From NCBI GenBank assembly GCA_937915955.1, contig CALGIB010000214.1:1-8007 (forward strand): 8,007 bases of DNA, in the 5' to 3' direction. This stretch comes from an uncultured Pseudomonadota bacterium (GTDB taxonomy: Bacteria > Myxococcota_A > UBA796 > CAJQPC01). The translations under genes were made by a program, and so were the position numbers. The notes beneath the pieces were generated by a model. The model was not told where the DNA came from and made no database searches. It saw only the letters and a list, made by a program, of their open reading frames with translations. Shown piece by piece: positions 6,064-8,007 of this stretch (position 1 is the stretch's first letter; every line of letters begins with the position of its first letter).

Positions 6064-6918
6064 ATGCCTGAACGCCCAGACCTCGAGTACGTGGTCCCCA
6101 TCCTGAGCGAGCGCCTGGTCGGTCGCGGCGTCGCCTCGGCCGAGGCGCTCAACCCGGTCGTGATGCGCGTCGCGGTGCTCGGCGACGGGCCGTCCCAGCT
6201 GCTCGGGGCCAGCGTCGAGGCGGTCACGCGGCGGGCCCACTTCGTCGTCTTCACGCTCTCGGGCGAGCTGGATCTGGTCGTGCACCCGATGCTGGCGGGT
6301 CGCTTCGAGCTGCAGGAGGGCAGCGCCCGGCGCCGAAAGGACACCGCCTTCGTGCTGGGGATCGGCGACGGTCAGGAGCTCCGCTACCGGGACGACGTGC
6401 AGATGGGCAAGGTCTACATCGTGCCCAGGGTGGACGCGGACCGGGTCATCCCGGGCTTCGCGAGCGTCGGGATCGACGTGCTGTCGCGGGCCTTCACGTT
6501 CAAGGCCTTCTCGGCGCTGGCGAGGCAGCGGCGCGACCAGGTCAAGGTCTTCCTGATGGACAAGTCGGCGCTGGACGCGCTGGGCAACGCCTACGCCGAC
6601 GAGGTGCTGTTCGAGGCCGGGCTGCACCCCAAGGCCCGGGTCCGCGAGCTGAGCGAGGAGCAGCTCGAGGGGCTGCACAAGGCGATCAAGGCGGTGCTGA
6701 GGCAGGCCCGGGACACGATCGCCAGGCGGCAGCCCGAGCTGTCGGAGAAGGTCCGGGACTTCCTCAAGGTGCGCAACCGCAAGGGGCAGCCCTGTCCGCG
6801 CTGCGGGACGAAGATCCGGGCCGCCGGGGTGCATGGGCACGACGCGTTCTTCTGCCCGACCTGCCAGCCCGACGTGAAGGGCCGAGGCTTCGTGGACTGG
6901 CGCAAGCTGAAGCGGTGA
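6064..6918 (+). CDS. Fpg/Nei-family DNA glycosylase, divergent subtype
   Basis: The 284-residue protein belongs to the Fpg (MutM)/Nei family of base-excision repair enzymes, which remove oxidised bases and cut the resulting abasic site. It begins MPERPDLE, so after Met removal Pro2 is the catalytic nucleophile and Glu3 the acid. The helix-two-turn-helix region contains 'LGNAYADEVLFEAGLHP' near 173-189. A C-terminal zinc finger has Cys244, Cys247, Cys264 and Cys267. Several positions differ from E. coli Fpg: Lys57 aligns with His59, the DNA-intercalating 'DPRRFG' loop reads 'DDVQMG', 'HLGMSG' reads 'HPMLAG', and the Arg before the last zinc cysteines (R-x-T-F-Y-C) is replaced by His. About 17 residues follow the finger. 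Substrate range may therefore differ from classical Fpg, so mutM is not assigned. It is convergent with the phosphoesterase gene, 27 bp apart. Confidence 0.9.
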   Translation: MPERPDLEYVVPILSERLVGRGVASAEALNPVVMRVAVLGDGPSQLLGASVEAVTRRAHFVVFTLSGELDLVVHPMLAGRFELQEGSARRRKDTAFVLGIGDGQELRYRDDVQMGKVYIVPRVDADRVIPGFASVGIDVLSRAFTFKAFSALARQRRDQVKVFLMDKSALDALGNAYADEVLFEAGLHPKARVRELSEEQLEGLHKAIKAVLRQARDTIARRQPELSEKVRDFLKVRNRKGQPCPRCGTKIRAAGVHGHDAFFCPTCQPDVKGRGFVDWRKLKR

Positions 6919-6945
6919 CCCGGCTGGGGCTCGCTCCACGCCCGA

Positions 6946-7650
6946 TCAGCGACGCAGCTCCTGCCGCCAGCCCGTCCGCAGGTCCTCGACCCAGCCCCGG
7001 TCGACCCCCTCCAGGAAGCCCACCCTGGGCGCCCCCCAGGGAGAGCCCAGCCCTCCGGCGTTCAGACACAGGCACTCGCCCACCCAGCAGACGCCTGGGC
7101 TCTCGTGGATGTGCCCACAGACCAGGGCGCCGGAGTGGCCCTCGGCGAGCTCGCGGATCGCGGCGCTGCCGACGTGCTCGTTGCGCGCGGGGACGAGATC
7201 CAGCGGCGTGTCCCGGGGCGGCGCGTGGCACAGCAGCACGTCGCACTCGGGCACCCGCAGCGCTCGGAGATCGTCCTCGTCCCACTCGTAGGGGAAGCCG
7301 AAGCGGTCCGGCCCGGCGCCTCCGATGCCGAAGACCCGCAGGCCCGCGAGCTCGGACAGCTGGCCGTCGGTCTGGCCGGGGCCCGAGAGCCCCTTCAGGT
7401 CGTGGTTACCCGGCACCCAGAGCACCGGGGCCAGCTCGCCGAGCCGAGCCAGCACCCGCTGGATGCTCGCCAGATACTGGCCGTAGCGGTAGGGCGCGCG
7501 CTCGGGGCTGCGCCGGCCCAGCTGGTGACCGCCGATGTCCCCGACCTGCAGGATGCCGTCGACGCCCACCTGCTCGATGCGCTCGAGCACGGGCTCGAGG
7601 GTCGAGAAGCTGGCGTGTACGTCCCCCACGATGGCCAGGCGCGGGCTCAA
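6946..7650 (-). CDS. Calcineurin-like metallophosphoesterase
   Basis: The protein has 234 residues and all the metal-binding motifs of the family: 'GDVH' (Asp10, His12), 'GDIGG' (Asp38), 'GNHD' (Asn82, His83), 'CHAPP' (His142) and 'GHIH' (His180, His182), followed by 'LNAGGLG'. Such proteins use two metal ions to hydrolyse phosphomonoesters or phosphodiesters; the compact size and 'CHAPP...GHIHES' pattern fit the small phosphodiesterase-like members, but the substrate is unknown. There is no signal peptide, so it should be cytoplasmic. The start is a TTG at 7650 that overlaps the TGA stop of the upstream gene in the tetranucleotide TTGA, a typical arrangement for translational coupling. No later start keeps the GDVH motif intact, so TTG is well supported. 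Confidence 0.93.
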   Translation of the reverse strand: MSPRLAIVGDVHASFSTLEPVLERIEQVGVDGILQVGDIGGHQLGRRSPERAPYRYGQYLASIQRVLARLGELAPVLWVPGNHDLKGLSGPGQTDGQLSELAGLRVFGIGGAGPDRFGFPYEWDEDDLRALRVPECDVLLCHAPPRDTPLDLVPARNEHVGSAAIRELAEGHSGALVCGHIHESPGVCWVGECLCLNAGGLGSPWGAPRVGFLEGVDRGWVEDLRTGWRQELRR

Positions 7651-8007
7651 TCCAGCGACAGCTCTGGCGTGGGGCGCAGCTCATCGAGCAGGCTCTCGGC
7701 CACCGAGAAGCCGATGTCGGGCAGCACGATCTGACTGCCGGCCACGCGCACAGCCAGGCGGCCCAGCCCGTGGAAGCGCATCAGGGGGCCCTGCACCAGG
7801 TGCACGGACTGCAGCTTGTCCCGAGCCAGGATCCAGGTCCGGCGGCGCCAGAAGCCGCGGCGGGCCACGACCACGTCACCGGTGACCAGCCATCCCTGGT
7901 AGCGCCAGTCCAGGATGTTCGCGGGGATCGAGACGATGGGCAGCACCAGCCCCAGCAGGGCCAGCGTGGGGCCGTGCTGGGTCCAGAGCACGCTGGCGAT
8001 GATGGCG
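7647..8007 (-). CDS. Bacterial PH-domain (YdbT/YdbS-like) membrane protein, N-terminus cut by window edge
   Basis: The frame is open to the right edge (119 codons visible), so the start lies outside the window; the GTG at 7991 is probably internal. A hydrophobic segment ('LALLGLVLPIVSIPANIL') is followed by 'WRYQGWLVTGDVVVARRGFWRRRTWIL', 'DKLQSVHLVQGPLMR', 'LGRLAVRVAGSQIVLPDI' and 'AESLLDELR'. This order, a membrane segment followed by a W-R-x-x-G-W-x-V strand and a 'KLQSV...QGPLxR' turn, is typical of the bPH_2 domain in YdbT/YdbS-type proteins, which usually carry two or more such domains. Here it would be the last one. The role of these membrane proteins is poorly known. The gene overlaps the phosphoesterase start, so the two are almost certainly co-transcribed. 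Confidence 0.85.
   Translation of the reverse strand, partial: AIIASVLWTQHGPTLALLGLVLPIVSIPANILDWRYQGWLVTGDVVVARRGFWRRRTWILARDKLQSVHLVQGPLMRFHGLGRLAVRVAGSQIVLPDIGFSVAESLLDELRPTPELSLD

Noticed and set aside
4797..6071. A 424-codon open frame on the plus strand across psd and the nitroreductase
   Set aside because: It spans two well-supported genes on the other strand, and its composition (Val, Gly, Arg, Asp) is that of an antisense shadow.
6052..6939. A 295-codon open frame on the minus strand opposite the DNA glycosylase
   Set aside because: It is antisense to clear catalytic and zinc-finger motifs and has no domain of its own.

Overview
This is a high-GC bacterial window with ten densely packed genes and no long non-coding stretch; the largest gap is 107 bp. 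Three features suggest a Myxococcota-like (former Deltaproteobacteria) organism: a lipoprotein with an AgmX/PglI C-terminal domain, an LVIVD-propeller lipoprotein, and several exported proteins including a multiheme cytochrome. This placement is inferred from gene content; no rRNA or marker gene is present. No mobile element, tRNA, rRNA or CRISPR array was seen.

Layout, left to right: (1) minus strand, an LVIVD-repeat propeller lipoprotein, cut at the left edge; (2) plus strand, a short AgmX/PglI-domain lipoprotein, divergent from gene 1; (3) minus strand, a small calycin-like protein whose stop codon directly abuts that of gene 2; (4) plus strand, a secreted thioredoxin-like domain fused to an eight-heme c-type cytochrome; (5-7) minus strand, a probable three-gene operon reading right to left as nitroreductase, phosphatidylserine decarboxylase (psd), then a small lipoprotein; (8) plus strand, an Fpg/Nei-type DNA glycosylase divergent from that operon; (9-10) minus strand, a bacterial PH-domain membrane protein (cut at the right edge) overlapping a calcineurin-like phosphoesterase.

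Most of the window concerns the cell envelope: three lipoproteins, one exported cytochrome, phospholipid synthesis and a membrane PH-domain protein. The genes look like ordinary chromosomal content rather than one dedicated pathway. The most notable item is gene 4. It joins a CPHC thioredoxin domain to two tandem cytochrome c554-like tetraheme modules, which suggests a direct link between thiol-disulfide chemistry and electron transfer outside the cytoplasmic membrane. Two other points merit attention: the glycosylase differs from E. coli Fpg at several normally important positions, and all three lipoproteins have very short signal peptides with no positive charge.
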